This document shows, piece by piece, positions 35,710 through 49,200 of a stretch of 64,000 bases of DNA. The first letter of the stretch is position 1. Every line of letters starts with the position of its first letter. Origin of the DNA: Dioscorea cayenensis subsp. rotundata (taxonomy: Eukaryota; Streptophyta; Magnoliopsida; Dioscoreales; Dioscoreaceae); assembly GCF_009730915.1 (NCBI RefSeq), contig NC_052476.1, positions 20,193,257 to 20,257,256 on the forward strand, written 5' to 3'. The notes beneath the pieces were generated by a model that was not told the DNA's origin, did not search any database, and saw nothing but the letters and a program-made list of their open reading frames with translations. Both the position numbers and the translations under genes were made by a program.

Positions 35710-36990
35710 TACTTGTTTTTTTTTTTTACATATATTTGTATAGCTTTATCATATACATACATATGTAACAAAAACCAAAATATATTGAATTTGTGTCTTT
35801 GAATGTAGAACAAGTGCATGAATAGTTTTAAAGTATAGATTTATAATTTAATATATATATATTCATGAGGAGTGTATGCATGCATAGATTCCAACTGAAA
35901 ACTCTCTCTTTGAAGTTTGTGTTTATAAAAAGATTGAAGGTGGTGGGTTGTCAGTGTTTTTGCGGCGGCAAAGCAAAGTAAAAGACTCAAAAAAAGTAGA
36001 TGAATATGATGAGTAACTAAAACAGGAACTTTTATCCCAACTACTCAGCTTCCACTGATGGCATTCCTTTTTGCAGGTTGTGATAATAATAAATAATTAA
36101 TTAATTATTTTAAAAAATTACTCCTTATTTGATTACTTTTCATTTTATAAATTATATTTTTTCACATACATATATGTAGGCAAAACATTTTCTATGAAGA
36201 TCCTATGAACATCCAATTATCAGTTTTTGAATCGATAAACAATAATACTGTATACTATAATACTGTTCAAAACAATAATTACTATATTAACTACTTTATC
36301 ATTGCTGGTCATTGGATTGAAATCCAACAACTATAATGGACATCCATAAATTTTTTTATTTCTGAAACATCCATAAAAGAATGGTCCATATATATACTCG
36401 TACATATATATATATATATATGAAACTGTATGTTTTGTTTTTGGAGTACTTGTTATACAAAACTAATATTTACCTGTTCAGTGTGAAAAGTTGCTGAAAA
36501 TGAGACTAAAAAAAACGCAATGTCTGAATCACAACCAGAATTTTTATACAATAATTAAAACAAGTTTATGATCATGGATGCCGAACATTATTTCAACCTG
36601 TTTTTCTTTTTTCTAAGCAAATAAACAAACAAACAGAAAACATCTACAATGATTTCGATATAATCTCTATTTGTATACCAAGGCCTTGTTTGGCAACTCA
36701 GAGTCATCGTCGTCGGGTAGCCGCAAACAGAAGCTGATGAACTTTCTGCAGTTTGTCTCTTTTTCTTTTTCTTAAGAAAAACAACACAATCTCCAACATT
36801 TACATGTAAAACACAATTTAGTCGATTGAGGAACTGATATCCAGGAACCGTATGTACATCACAGATTGTCGCACATTCTTAGTAACTTCAAAAGCAAAAA
36901 AGTCAAAGTCAAGAATTGTTTGCGCATTAACGATATTCAGAAATTTATACAGCAGAACCGTGTTCGAACCTTCTGTTATTGCATGCAGAA
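35710..36990. other. Intergenic region between convergent genes
   Basis: AT-rich spacer between the bHLH and WDR48-like 3' ends; no gene recognised. At about 36681 an AAGGCCTTGTTTGGCAAC phrase resembles a Tourist-type transposon end without a visible partner. Confidence 0.5.
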
Positions 36991-39900
36991 TCACTTGGTC
37001 TTTACCAATCTGTAATTAAGGACCAAATCTTCCGGTTTTTTCCATATATATGTTCGAACAGTGGCCAGACTCATCTCGGGTGATAACAACTGCAATTTAA
37101 GCAAACTATGATGAATGGAGAAACAATCACATCGAACAATGAAAATGTAGTAAAAATATTTCTTCAACTTCTTTCAGGCCTGCTAATTAACTGGTTCAGT
37201 GTTAATCAAAGCAGAAATTTACCGAAAAGAGATGCTTTTTCTATCGTAATTTTTTCCCGAGTTCATGTAAATAAGGTGCGTTGATTGTTAGTGGAATCAC
37301 AAATCAAGTGTAGAATAAATTGACAATTATATATATTCCAGAATGGCAGAAAGGAAATTAAAAGACCGTTGAACGGGGAATAGAATAGAATATTTGTCAA
37401 ACGGAAGGTAAAGAAGCTAAAAATTAGTGTATCAAAGTAAAGAGCAGCATTAAAGTTTGTTATTGATTCTTCCTTCAAACTTGCCTGGTTATTACATAGG
37501 ATTTCGATGGACGGCTTCAACTTCTGCCATGGCTTTAGCCCTGACCGGATGGAACCGTCTCCCAGAGAGGGAAATTGTAATTGACCAATGCCACGCCCTA
37601 AATTAAGTGTTCCATCTGAAGTTTCACCTTCTAAAGGTTTGTCAAGCACCATTTTCTCTATGACATAGTTAACTACCTGCAGCAAATGCATAAATCAAAA
37701 CTAATATAGATAAAAAATAACGAACTCTATTGAACGAGGTAGAAATATGCTACCCACAGAGCTACCATCTGTAGTTAGATAAAAATTACATTGAAACAAA
37801 CATTGGAAATTGAATGAACATGTTCAGTGCATCACAAAAGAACAAAAACAGCACGTAAATAATTGCAGAATCAACCTATGTTCCATTATAAACTACTACA
37901 GAAAGTTGGTGCTCTGGGGTTCTGCCTTGCAGATATTAATCTGAGAGCCATAAACCAAAAATAAGAAAAGAAATTCAAAGAAAGGCTAGCTATAGTCAGT
38001 TCTAGACCAGTGATCTATGAATGATGCATATGATGACTATAAGTGCTATGTTCAACATGTAATTTATATATGTATAATGTGCAATGCATGAGATGGTTGG
38101 AGAGTTTTCTTAGAGTCAAATTAAGTTCTTCTAATCCAATGAAAAAAATTCAGGGGATCTCATTCAAGACCAAGGAAAATTGCCTATGAAGAGAAAATGT
38201 CCAGTATAATTATTTCAACCACTAATCAGAACTAGCAGCACCAAGACATGTGCACATGTATAGCCAGATCCCAGGAAAAAAATAATAATAATAATACGAA
38301 GTGAAGCTTACTTTATGCATCCGCAATATCCGAGGTGCACTAAGTTTCCCTCGTGTAAGGACCGGAGCATTTGAACCTTCATATGGTTGCAAGTAAAAGC
38401 TACACCTACAAAGAAGTAACAACAAGCATAAATAGGTGTAATGGGTGCAAATAATCTCATTGGTCAACATTTCAAAAAAAAATGTACGTCAGAATTTAAG
38501 AGAAAAATATCCAAATCAATGTTCTCTTGTACCATAGTTGACAATTTGCTAAAAGTTTTACTTAATAAAAGGTCATCTTGTACAATAGTTTCTGTTTATT
38601 GAGAAGGAAAAGAGACAATTACTAAGCATTTTTACGCCTTACAAACCAATTTGCAAATATCACTGGAAAAACTTAGATATGAATGATGAGTTTCGAAATC
38701 CCAAAGACAGAACAATATTAGTTAGAGACTAATGAAACTAAATACTTGCATCTTACTCAGAAATGGTATACAAAAACCCACATTAAAAAAATGTTGAACA
38801 GAAATATAAAATTCAAATGTGAGCAAAATTATAAGGCATTAAGCTCAGAAGTTACTTCATGTTATCCCTTGGAGGTATTTGGCCGTGTAATACACAATCT
38901 AAACACCAACGTGGGAGATCCTTCTCATCTTCTGTCCCATCTAAATCAGTGATTTTTTTTCTCCAAGGACCTTGTGAGCCTTCTGTAATAATGGAGGGTG
39001 GAGATACAGTTGAAAACACAAATGGAGGAAGCACGGCATTGTGATTTTCAACTCCATCATCAACATCTACTCTTGGATGTAAAAGATTCCTGACTGAGGC
39101 ATCCTTTCCCACCGGAATGTCACCATTAAGTGATGCTTGTAAACGAGGTCTTTGTTTTAGTTTAGCCAGCCAATGTGTCAATAACCCACGAATAGTCTCC
39201 TGACCTAAATTGATCTGGAAAAATTCAAGAATGATCATATCTTTAGTATATAGCCAATGGAGCATTAGATGGAGATTAGGGTCAAATTTCTGAATTGTGT
39301 CAACAATAGGATTGCACTTCTGTAATGAAGTATATCTAGAAAGAAAACTAGAAAGCACTTGGCAAGACAGAATCCATTCAACATGAATAATATTAGAAAT
39401 TTATTAAGAAAAACAGATGTATCAAAAACACATCAGTGTTATTAAAAGCGAGAAAAGCGCTCGCCTAGGCGCTCGAGGCGAGGCCCCATCACCTCAACAC
39501 CCCTAGGCGAGGTGCCTTCATTGAAGCGAGCCCAAACGAGCGCTTTTTGCCAGTCACCAGGCATAAAAAAAACGTGCTTGTCCTTTTTTCCCCTATTAGC
39601 TCTATATTCAATATTTTTTTCAATTAGTGTTAATTGGGATTTTAAAAAGGCACATTTACTAACAAGGAAGAAAATAAATTTGGGGGAGAAAAATTATGTG
39701 ACTTTACAAAAGGCGCATTTACTATTAAGGAAAAAAATTTAAATTTAAAGGAAAAAAAACAAGGTAATTTTAAACAAGGCACGATTACTAATAAGAAAGA
39801 AAATAAATTTAGAGGAGAAAAACTAATAAAAGGCACAAAATTAGCATAATTAATAAAACTACATGAATACAGTAATGTTCTTATCATCAACTTTACCATA

Positions 39901-42900
39901 TTACAAGTCAGAATGTTCTATAGTTTTTTCTTGTTATGAACAGCACGTCCATATAAACAATAATGCCCACTGACCTAAACTCTATTTGCACCAGGATTAA
40001 CTCCCTATCAAATATCACAGAGCAAAATGAGAGACATTGAAATATTGTGTTCACCTTGTGGTCCTCAGGTACTCCCGAAATATTTAAGTCAGCAGCATAC
40101 ATCTCAGCAGAAAAACATTGTGGGGTATCCAAATGAACAGACAAGCTTCCAAGACGAGTATCCATAGTAAACCATGTAGGAATGCTCACCTGGAGAAATA
40201 AAACAAAGCATTGTCCATAGACACTGCTAACTGTAAATCTTATGAGATACAGAACAATCATACAAGTAAGATAATATGATACCATTTCAAAGAGCTCTTC
40301 TTTCTTCTCTTCAAAGGAAACCTAAAAAACAGTGAGTGAATGAATTCTCTGCATGATATTAACTTTAGTAAAACCTACTCACAAAAAAAGAAGCTCAAGG
40401 TGTAAACTTCAAACATCCACCGATGAAGATGCTCTTCCAAGAATATCAATCAAAAAGAAAACTTTATTTGAATATGATATCATTAAAAATGTATAAACCT
40501 GGCCATAGTCCTTAACAACAGCACCATTGCTAATCTCCCACAACTTAACAGAACCTGCAGTGTCCTGGAAAAGATTTTATACTGACATAAATTCACCATT
40601 TGAATTGCTCACATAGTCATAACAATTAAAAGAATGCAGGGAAGTAATTCTCATATGCCAAATCAAAAACTACACCTTGGTCAAGACATGTCTTTTGTCA
40701 TTAAGAATTTCATGTTGTACGATTCCAGGGATACCAGGAATAGTAAATGATGGTTCTTTGTAAACAGGATCCTGGATATAAAATGAAACATTTAATCATT
40801 TTGTCTCAAACTCCAAACAAGATTTATATAACACATGAAAGAAAATTGAACAGGAAAAAGGCTGCTACAAAAAGATGACGAGTATAACCTAAACTTGTTT
40901 AAATTCCAGATAAGATATAATAACATATGTGACAAAAAATCAGTTGACATCAACGAAGAGGATACAGTATCATGCATGAATAATGTCAAGCTAGATAAAG
41001 AATTACAACAAAAGACCACTTACAGGCATAGATCCTTCTAAACAAGCTCTAGCCCTCGAAAAAGGATAAATTTCCAGCTAAGAATGAGCCACCTTTTTGG
41101 AAAATTTTCTGTGGATTATGTCCTTCAGCTGGCCACCTGTGCACAGAAGAATCTGTTGTTGCAACCCAAATGCTATCATCTACCAAGGACCATTTGCAAA
41201 ATAGGATGCTCTTTCATGCAAAGCAAGACACTCTCCCTTGTTGATAAGTCAGTCAGGTACAACTGAAAACACCCAAAGAACGCATAGACAGCAAGATGGT
41301 TGTAAAATCTTGGAAATTGTAATTCACCAATAGCCATTAAAATATTGCTACTTACTGAAAGGTCCCTCCCTCCACTATAAACATGGCTGAATGTTGCTGT
41401 GCTAGCAAGTGCCCAAACTGAGTCTGTGTGCACAGCATAAGAATGCACACAGCGCTGCTGACCAAGATCCCATAAACTACAAGAAATGATAAAATAATGA
41501 CCACATCAGTTAAAGATCAAAAAAGATATTTCCAACATTCCGCGGTCATGTTAAAATTACATAAATTTGAACACACTGTAACTTTGCTTCCCAAAATCCT
41601 TCCACCAAGTAACACCAAGAGAGAAAATATATATATATATACACATATGAGTACAAGGAAAGTTAAAAGGCTTACCGAATCATTGAGTCAGAAGAACCTG
41701 ATAAGCAATACCTGCAAGAACAGAAAAAATAGTGATGTATAATGAAATAAAATAAATTACAGATAGGCGCAAAACTTTTGAGATTTTTGCATGTTTAATT
41801 TATTCAAAGAATATAAACAGGGTTTTAACCGATCAACTTCTCAAAAACAAAAAAGAACAAAATGCATGCAATAATTTTCCATCTTCCAAATTAAAGTGAT
41901 GAGCTTGCCAAGAGCTCAAACAGTCTTCAATCAGATACATGTTGATGAGATTCAGTATAGATGCACAGAAAGGTTTTCTGACCATGCCAATAAAAGTCAG
42001 GTAAACAGATCAAAACAAGAGGAATATACAAGTAGACCATACTTATCAGTGACAAAAATGACAGCGTACAACTGTACAGAAGGAATATTCTGTCAGGATG
42101 CAAATATCCTCCCATCCACAACTCTAAGAATTTCAAATGGCATAAAAATATAACCCAATTAAGGATCTAGTTCAACTTCAATGACCTCAGATACAACTTT
42201 GAATAATTGCACATATAAAACATCTATTAACCAAATAAAGTCCATGGCTCCCCTCTAATAATCAAAAGCAAACTTTTGAAGTTACATGTCACGTTTACTG
42301 ATAAACCAAAGAGAAATAGGGAGGAAAATGTAAGTAATAAAGAAATGGACTAGCTGAATTTATTTTTAAAAAGCACATAGAAAATCACTGGTTTCAACCT
42401 GCCAGTGGAGTCCAGAAGTAAAGCCCTAACGTTGTCAGTATGACCTCTTAGCTTCATGTTCTTTGAACCAGTTCTTGGATCCCATACCCGGATAACCTAC
42501 ATATAAAAATCAATAAAACAACGTAATTTTCTGGCTAATGACTCATAAGTGGATTTCAGACTTACTAAACAGCAGAACAGATAAAATACAGAAAATTGAT
42601 TATAGAACTTCAAGTTCAAAAAAATCACCAGGGTTGCATTTGAGCTAATCGGGATGAAGAAAATAAGCACACCTTCTCAGTTCCACCAGACACAAGTAGG
42701 TTTCCGCTGCCATTCATTGCAAGGGCATAAACTGATTCCTTGTGCCCTTTGACGGCAATTGGATGATATCCAGGTGATTGAGTGTTATGTGCAGATATAT
42801 TGCTGCTTGAATTAATTGAACGGAGATTTGTCATAGAAAGCCCAGAATTTCCCAAACAAACAGCTCCACTTAAACCTTCATCTTCCATATAATCATTACA

Positions 42901-44021
42901 TTTAGCTATTGGAGCAAGTGCTGCTTCAATATCCCAAATAAAGACTTCCCCTACCAAGACCTCCAGAAGCAACAATTTGATTCTAAAATGCAAAAAACTA
43001 CAAATGGATCAATGATTTATAGCACTAAGCTATACACTTATTCAAATACTGCTAATATAACAGATTGTTCACAGAAACAAAAAATCATACTCAAGGCAGA
43101 GTTTGAGGATTTCACTTTACATTTTTTTCAGCTGCAGCAAGACAAATAACATAGTCTGAATGCTGACAAAAGGTTCTGGCACAAGTGCCAGAAGATAAGC
43201 AGTTCCATGCCTACAACAAACGAAAAAAAGTGATGGAGGAGATCACTCATTACCATTTTCAAATGATATCAATAAAACCAGCAAACCTTGAGGGTTGTAT
43301 CTGAAGAACACGAAACAAGGGTGTTACCAGCAAGAACTGCGTCATTGACCTGAAAAACAAAAATGGTGAAAGAACATTGGTACTTGCATATGACATACTC
43401 CCAAGCTATCCACAAGGTGAAGATATCCGGATAAAAATTAAACCTTTAGTAAAAAAGCAAATAATCATAATTCAGACAGAATTTAATATTTCCGGGATCA
43501 TACGAAAATAAATCACATGCTACCAATCAAATCTTTTATTTTAACTACATTCTCTAAATAAAAATGGGAACATAAAGGCATTTTTAACAAGAAATGTAAG
43601 GAGTTGAGAGACTGTAAGTTAAAACCAAATATGAACTTTGGAAGAATACCCAATCAATATGTGACTCAAATGTTGCTGAGCACATAGCCTCATTGTCCCC
43701 TAACTCCCACCTCTTCAACGTCCCATCTCGACTTCCAGTAAAAAGATAATCACAGCTATCAGAAGATGGGCTCTTCAAAACAGCTAGACAGTTCACGCCT
43801 GCACAATGCTGCAAACAGCAACTCTTGAAGCAAAAACTGAAAAACTATAAAAACAACACGAAATACAGGGCGCAAAAAGAAAAAAAAATGAAGGATCAAT
43901 CAAGACAGTACCAAGCACTGACCTTGGAACCATCTGCATCATTCAGAACATACGTCAAGCGTTTCTCCTTCCGTGATCGAGATGAGTTTGATGCATTGCC
44001 AGCGCTCGGCACACGATGCAT
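36991..44021 (-). CDS. WD40-repeat protein, WDR48/UAF1 homologue
   Basis: Seventeen coding exons were placed (transcription order): 43923-44021, 43650-43808, 43287-43349, 43121-43210, 42673-42982, 42399-42496, 41676-41711, 41356-41476, 41024-41262, 40676-40771, 40499-40564, 40283-40321, 40055-40189, 38856-39214, 38312-38405, 37485-37676, 36991-37089. Allowing for three extra bases, the product has about 763 residues, close to plant WDR48. WD blades include [50 protein letters not shown] and AGSVKLWE. The C-terminal DUF3337/SUMO-like region ends [23 protein letters not shown]48/UAF1 activates USP1/12/46-type deubiquitinases in animals; the Arabidopsis relative affects lateral root growth. The frame is broken by one extra G at 42948-42951, one extra G at 41183-41184 and one extra T in 41059-41063 (plus-strand positions). 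The last intron has a GC donor (CAG|GCAAGT). A 5' leader intron is likely, since CTAG lies just before the start codon. Confidence 0.9.
39440..39560. repeat. GC-rich palindromic repeat inside a WDR48 intron
   Basis: The segment AAGCGCTCGCCTAGGCGCTC and its continuation is dominated by self-complementary CGCCTAGGCG-type words, repeated again near 39500, in an otherwise AT-rich intron. Similar GCCTAGGCG-rich dispersed repeats are common in plant introns. Its transposon class is not clear. Confidence 0.45.
39643..39850. repeat. Degenerate tandem repeat, about 3.5 units of 55-66 bp
   Basis: AAAGGCACATTTACTAA-like phrases begin at about 39645, 39708, 39774 and 39829, each followed by AAGGAAGAAAATAAATTT-like and GGGGAGAAAAA-like blocks. 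It directly follows the GC-rich palindrome, so both may belong to one insertion. Confidence 0.65.
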
Positions 44022-44649
44022 TGCTAGAATGCCTTAATCAACAAGAACAAGCCAAACTTATCAACATCTCTAAAACACTCAAGAAAACAACTAAATTTTG
44101 CAAAAAGACACACTACAGCATCACTTAACAGTCGCTAGATATTTGTAAGCAAATCAAAATATTTGACTAGCCATCAATAACAACATATCAGCTCTCTCGC
44201 ACGCTCGATTCCCAAATGAAAACAGCTAAACAACAAACTAAAAAAACCCGAACTTTTCCAACAAAAAAGATTAAGAAAAACCAAAGATTTTTCAGAGACT
44301 ACAGCCCTAAATTCAATCAAAACGTACAAAGAAAAGCAAAATCCACAGAAGATCGCACCATGCGATCCACCCCGATCGCCAAATGAAAACAAAACAAGAA
44401 AACAAGAAACAAGAACACGATTCAAGAAAACCACGGATGAGGGCTTAAACTCAGGAATTAATAGAATCATAGTAAACAATCATACACAAAGATTGAAAGA
44501 AGAACCAATTAGGTCTTCACGACGTCGTCCGCCGGAGCTATCAATCGATCGAGAGAGAGAAAGAGAGGATGAAATGGGAAGGCGAAGGGGAAGTGGAAGG
44601 TAAACAAGGCTCACTTCTTGAAAGGGGATTATTTTACTTTTAAACCCTT

Positions 44650-46283
44650 GGACTATATTGAAATGTTATTTAAGTCCCTGATTAGCCAAATTTTTACTTG
44701 AAAACCCCCCTTTAAAAGAGTAGGAATTTTGGTAATTTTTATATAAGAATTGTTCATGTCTTTGGTATTTATGTTTGAGAAAAGGACAATTTGTTAATTG
44801 TGTTGTTGTAAAAAAATTATATTTGCTTAGATATCTTTACAAATTATTATTAAGTAAAGTTTTTATTTTAAAAAAAAATAAATTGTTTTTCTTTTTATTT
44901 TTTTTTTAAATTGATGTTTTTTAACTATTGAATATATAAACAAATAAATAATTGTAGAGGATATACCTAACAATATTATATATATACATATATATATTTT
45001 TATACGTTTCTTTTAAATAAAAAATGTTAGTAATTACTTATTTTACAGAGGGTATATAAGCAATCATTTCTTGTGATCATTTTGTAATTGTAATTACTAT
45101 AAATACTAGACATTTGATAATTTCAAGTGTTTGAACATGTAATATCCGGTAAAACATAAAAAAACTACCCTAATTTGAAAAGGGCCAAAAAAAAAAACAC
45201 TAAGACTTTTAAATTTAAAAAATAATAATAAAAAAATAAAAAATAAAAAAAAATTATTCATCACCGGTCCAAAACCAGTATGAAAAACAAGAATAATGTT
45301 AGACAACAAATGACCAATGAATGCCCCACCAAAATAATGAAAACTCTTCATGTGCAGAATAACAAAAGTAAAATAAATAAATAATAAATATAAAAAGTGT
45401 TTACCAAAAATTTTATGAAAAGATACATCTAATCTTGAATTATCTAATATTTTGGCTTAAAACAAGATCAAAGGAAAAGGTTCATATAATTAAAACCAAA
45501 TGGTTGGAATGGCTTGTTATTGTTGCAGGAAAACATTCAATTGTAGAAAGCATTAATACTAGAATTCTCACACACATATATATATATATGGATAAACAAC
45601 TTAAATGATCTTTTACCTTCTTCTGTGTGTCTACTTCGATCACCCAGTTTTAAAAAATTACAATTTAATCTTTTACGCTTTTAGTTACTATTACTGATTT
45701 GGTCACTTTCGAGCATCTGACGGTCAGCAACGATCACATGTGACATACTTGAGGGACATCTTTCCGGGGCTGATTCGACTGGGATATGCAAAGTCAGATG
45801 CCAGCTCTGAGAAAGATATATCACGTATGTCACATGTGATCGCCGTTAACGACGTATGTTTAAATGACCAAATCGTAACAAAAATTTAAAAATACGGGAC
45901 CAAATCGTAACTTTTTAAAGCTGGATGACCAAAATAGAAACACAACAAAAATAAAAGACCATCTAGATTATTTACCATATATATATATATATATATATAG
46001 ATAGATACTTATAAAACAGCAGCTCTGCATAAATGCCCTATAAAATAATAAATAAACATCACCAGAAAAATCACAAAAGATGATCCAGTCAGGGCAACAT
46101 GCTAGCACAAAATGAAAGATGTTAAATGACAGTACACTATATACATTATATATAATTGATTTCCAATTTTAATTAGGTCACCAGAAAAAAAATTTTTCCC
46201 CCAATTAAGAATTTCCAGTAAAATGATCTGAATATACAATGTAAAACCTTGCATGACCAAAATTCTTTCCATTGAGATCAGTG
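44650..46283. other. Spacer between the WDR48 promoter side and the SGF11-like 3' end
   Basis: AT-rich, no gene recognised. It holds the foldback MITE at 45590-45976. The segment 44625-44735 resembles a MULE-type end (ACTTTTAAACCCTTGGACT and AAAACCCCCCTTTAAAAG), without a visible partner. Confidence 0.4.
45590..45976. mobile_element. Foldback (Mutator-like) MITE of 387 bp
   Basis: The left arm, GGATAAACAACTTAAATGAT onward, and the reverse complement of the right arm, GGTAAATAATCTAGATGGTC onward, align along most of their length, including TTTTAAAAAATTAC/TTTAAAAAGTTAC and the inner GATCACATGTGACATAC on both arms. Only a short central loop is unpaired. The element lies inside an (AT)n run, which hides the target duplication. 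It has no coding capacity. Confidence 0.8.
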
Positions 46284-49200
46284 TTATAACACAGGAACAC
46301 TCCCTTCTGTCTTCCCAGTCATTCCCAGAGCAGGGCCTGCACAAGCATTTGATACAGTCAATAAAGAAAGAGAGTTGTTCTGGTAAAAATTTCATTTTTA
46401 TGCACCAATATTTATGGTATCAACTTCAATTCTGTGAAAGTAGAAAACCTGCACAGATTCATGTAGCGGAGATCCGAAAAAGTATCACAAGATGCACTTG
46501 ATTTATTCTAAAAATGAAACCAGAAAAGGAGACTACAATTTCATAATATAAGCAAAGATGGCAACATTATTTTTTATCAATGAAACCTCCCGGTACTCAA
46601 ATAGTTGCTGATTGAATAAATTAAGTTCAGAACACGCAAACTCTGCAACATTGCCTGAATGTAGGTATAATAAAGAGAATTGATTGTATGCGCCAGTATA
46701 AAAGTGAGTAATTGCTAATATGCACGTCAACTTCATGTTTGCCTATATGGTTAAAGGTTGGCATAAAAATCTTGGAAAAAGATAGATTTAAACTTTAAGC
46801 CAATCTTTAGTTTCCCTTCTCAATGTTGATGAAAAGAAACAGAGGTCTTCAGTCTTTTTATAAGATATTTTTAGCTGACTCCAAGTCAAATAATAATGAT
46901 TCCTAAAGGCATATAAGCAAATATGATTTTTTTACAAGGGTATAATAGCAATGACCCATTTTGTAGATGCATGCAAGCAAAAATATCTAGGAAAAACTAC
47001 ATGTTTGTCGAGGTACATAGTAATGGTGGTCATGTACATGTTATGCAGTATCATGTATATGTCCCATGGTTGTTGTTTCAAGGACCAAGTGATCAACTGT
47101 CAGTAAAAATAGAAGAAAGAACAAATACTGCAGATTTTTCTGTTGAAGAAGCAATAATGATATGAAGAATGCAGTGACACGCTGGAAACAACTACAGGGA
47201 GACCAATGGGTTTCCTAGAATCTTTTCCTATTTTTTTAATTTTCCAGAAAGTTCCCGTGAACTTCATTCAAGGGTTGGCAATGGGCGTCCTATATCTATA
47301 CGGCAAAATTGGATGCAACGTCATCATAGAAAGGCATTTCCAAGGATTTGGCTAGTAGGAAAAGAACAAGGCTGACAATGGAAAAATGCATGACGATGTA
47401 CAAACTAGAAAGCATATGTAAATGTAGAAATCAGACATGCAAGAATTGTTCCTATAAATAAAAATCGGCCATCTTCAAACTGGTTTTTGATATTGACAGA
47501 ACATATACAAACACATACAATCAGTACAAAACCACAGATGAAATTTTATTGGTTTACCTGACTCCCCAGAATATGAGAATATTGCTGAACTATATCTGGT
47601 TCTCATCAATCCAGTAGTTGTAGTTGCCGCAGGAAGACCAAGTCTTTGGATACTATTCCCTTGGAGATAGTTTGAAGAGCTGATTGTAGACGCTAATCCC
47701 CTAGAAATCTTTGAGCATGGTTCTAAACTTTGTGCAATCTTCTGATCTGGGTTAGGAACAGAAGCGGAGAAATATGTTCCCTCCTGATTTTCAAGGCAAA
47801 ATGAAGCAGATGTTCAATAAGCAAACACCATTAGAAATACCAAAATAGGAGAAAAAATTTCAATTCCAGGAAAAAAACAAAAACAAAGGAGCTTCATACT
47901 TGATCAAATTGTGATACTTTGACTTTCCAACATAAGTAGTGGTTTGTTAATACTCAGTTGAGTTGGTACTACATTTAAGAAGTACTATTGGCAGAAGATG
48001 CAACTGGTCAATGTTGCTGAAGTTATCCAGAATAGTCTACATTCTGTCAGTTCAACCAGACATTGGTGGCAAAAAGGTTTTTTAAAAAAAAAAAAAACTA
48101 GAAGTTAATGGCAAAATCAGATTATGAGACCCTTATTTATGAAATGATCAAATGATTGGTTTGTCGAGAACCTTCATCCACAGTTTTATACATAGTCAAA
48201 TCCAAACTAGTACCTTCTTCATAATTCATGAAAGATAAAGTGAAACATTACCATTTTCATTTCATGGGGCCTAAAAGTATCATATAGCAACTCCAGTTTT
48301 GACTCTATCAAGAAGATTGACTCCAAGTCTTTACAGACATTTTTATCTGCAGGTGGAAAGCTTAGTTGAGTGATGAAAGACCCAAATTAAAAGTCATCAG
48401 TCATGAGATGGCAAGGTTGTGAAAGAGAACAAAAAGACATGACAACTACAATAGGATTTGTACTGTGAGAAATATCTGTCATATTCACTAGTCATATGAA
48501 GCTCATTTTCGATTAACCATGAGGGAGAGGTCTCAAAAAGCATGCCACATTAAAAACTTTCTAAGAACCAATAGCATACCATACTCTTGTAGAAATATAA
48601 CAAATCTATGAATTCCGTATTTACATTTCTCCTTTTCAGAGTGTTGACATATCCAATAAAGAAAAACACACTCAAAAGACCATTCATCATTAAAAAATGT
48701 TTGCATTAGCCTTAACTTGAGAAAATTAGTACACTCTTCTTGTATGCATTTTAACTAAAAATGCAGCTGAAAGTAGCCTTCTGCATTACTTAGCATGATG
48801 CAGTGCTAACAAATAATACCAACCAAACCGTGTCCAAAAATGATATTTATCTGCACTCCCCGCTGGCAAACAGTATGGTTGCAGCGAATAGATGGTACAG
48901 TATTATTTGCTATAACTCCTCTCTTTTATACCAAATTGCTGGTTGACTTTATCATAAACATCACTCTGATGCTTCCGTTGGATTCAGAATTCCATTGTCA
49001 CCACGAACCTACCTTGTTTATTCACAATCAAGCCTTTCCAATTAACAATAGGTTGAACATAGAGCAGACATCCATGATGGGAATGTATCACGGAAATATT
49101 TAGTAGATAATCACAACAGGAAATCAAATTAACATAAGTTTCATCTGATTTGTAAAGTTAGCAAAATCTGGTCCACTATCTATTTGTTTGAGATAGTTAT

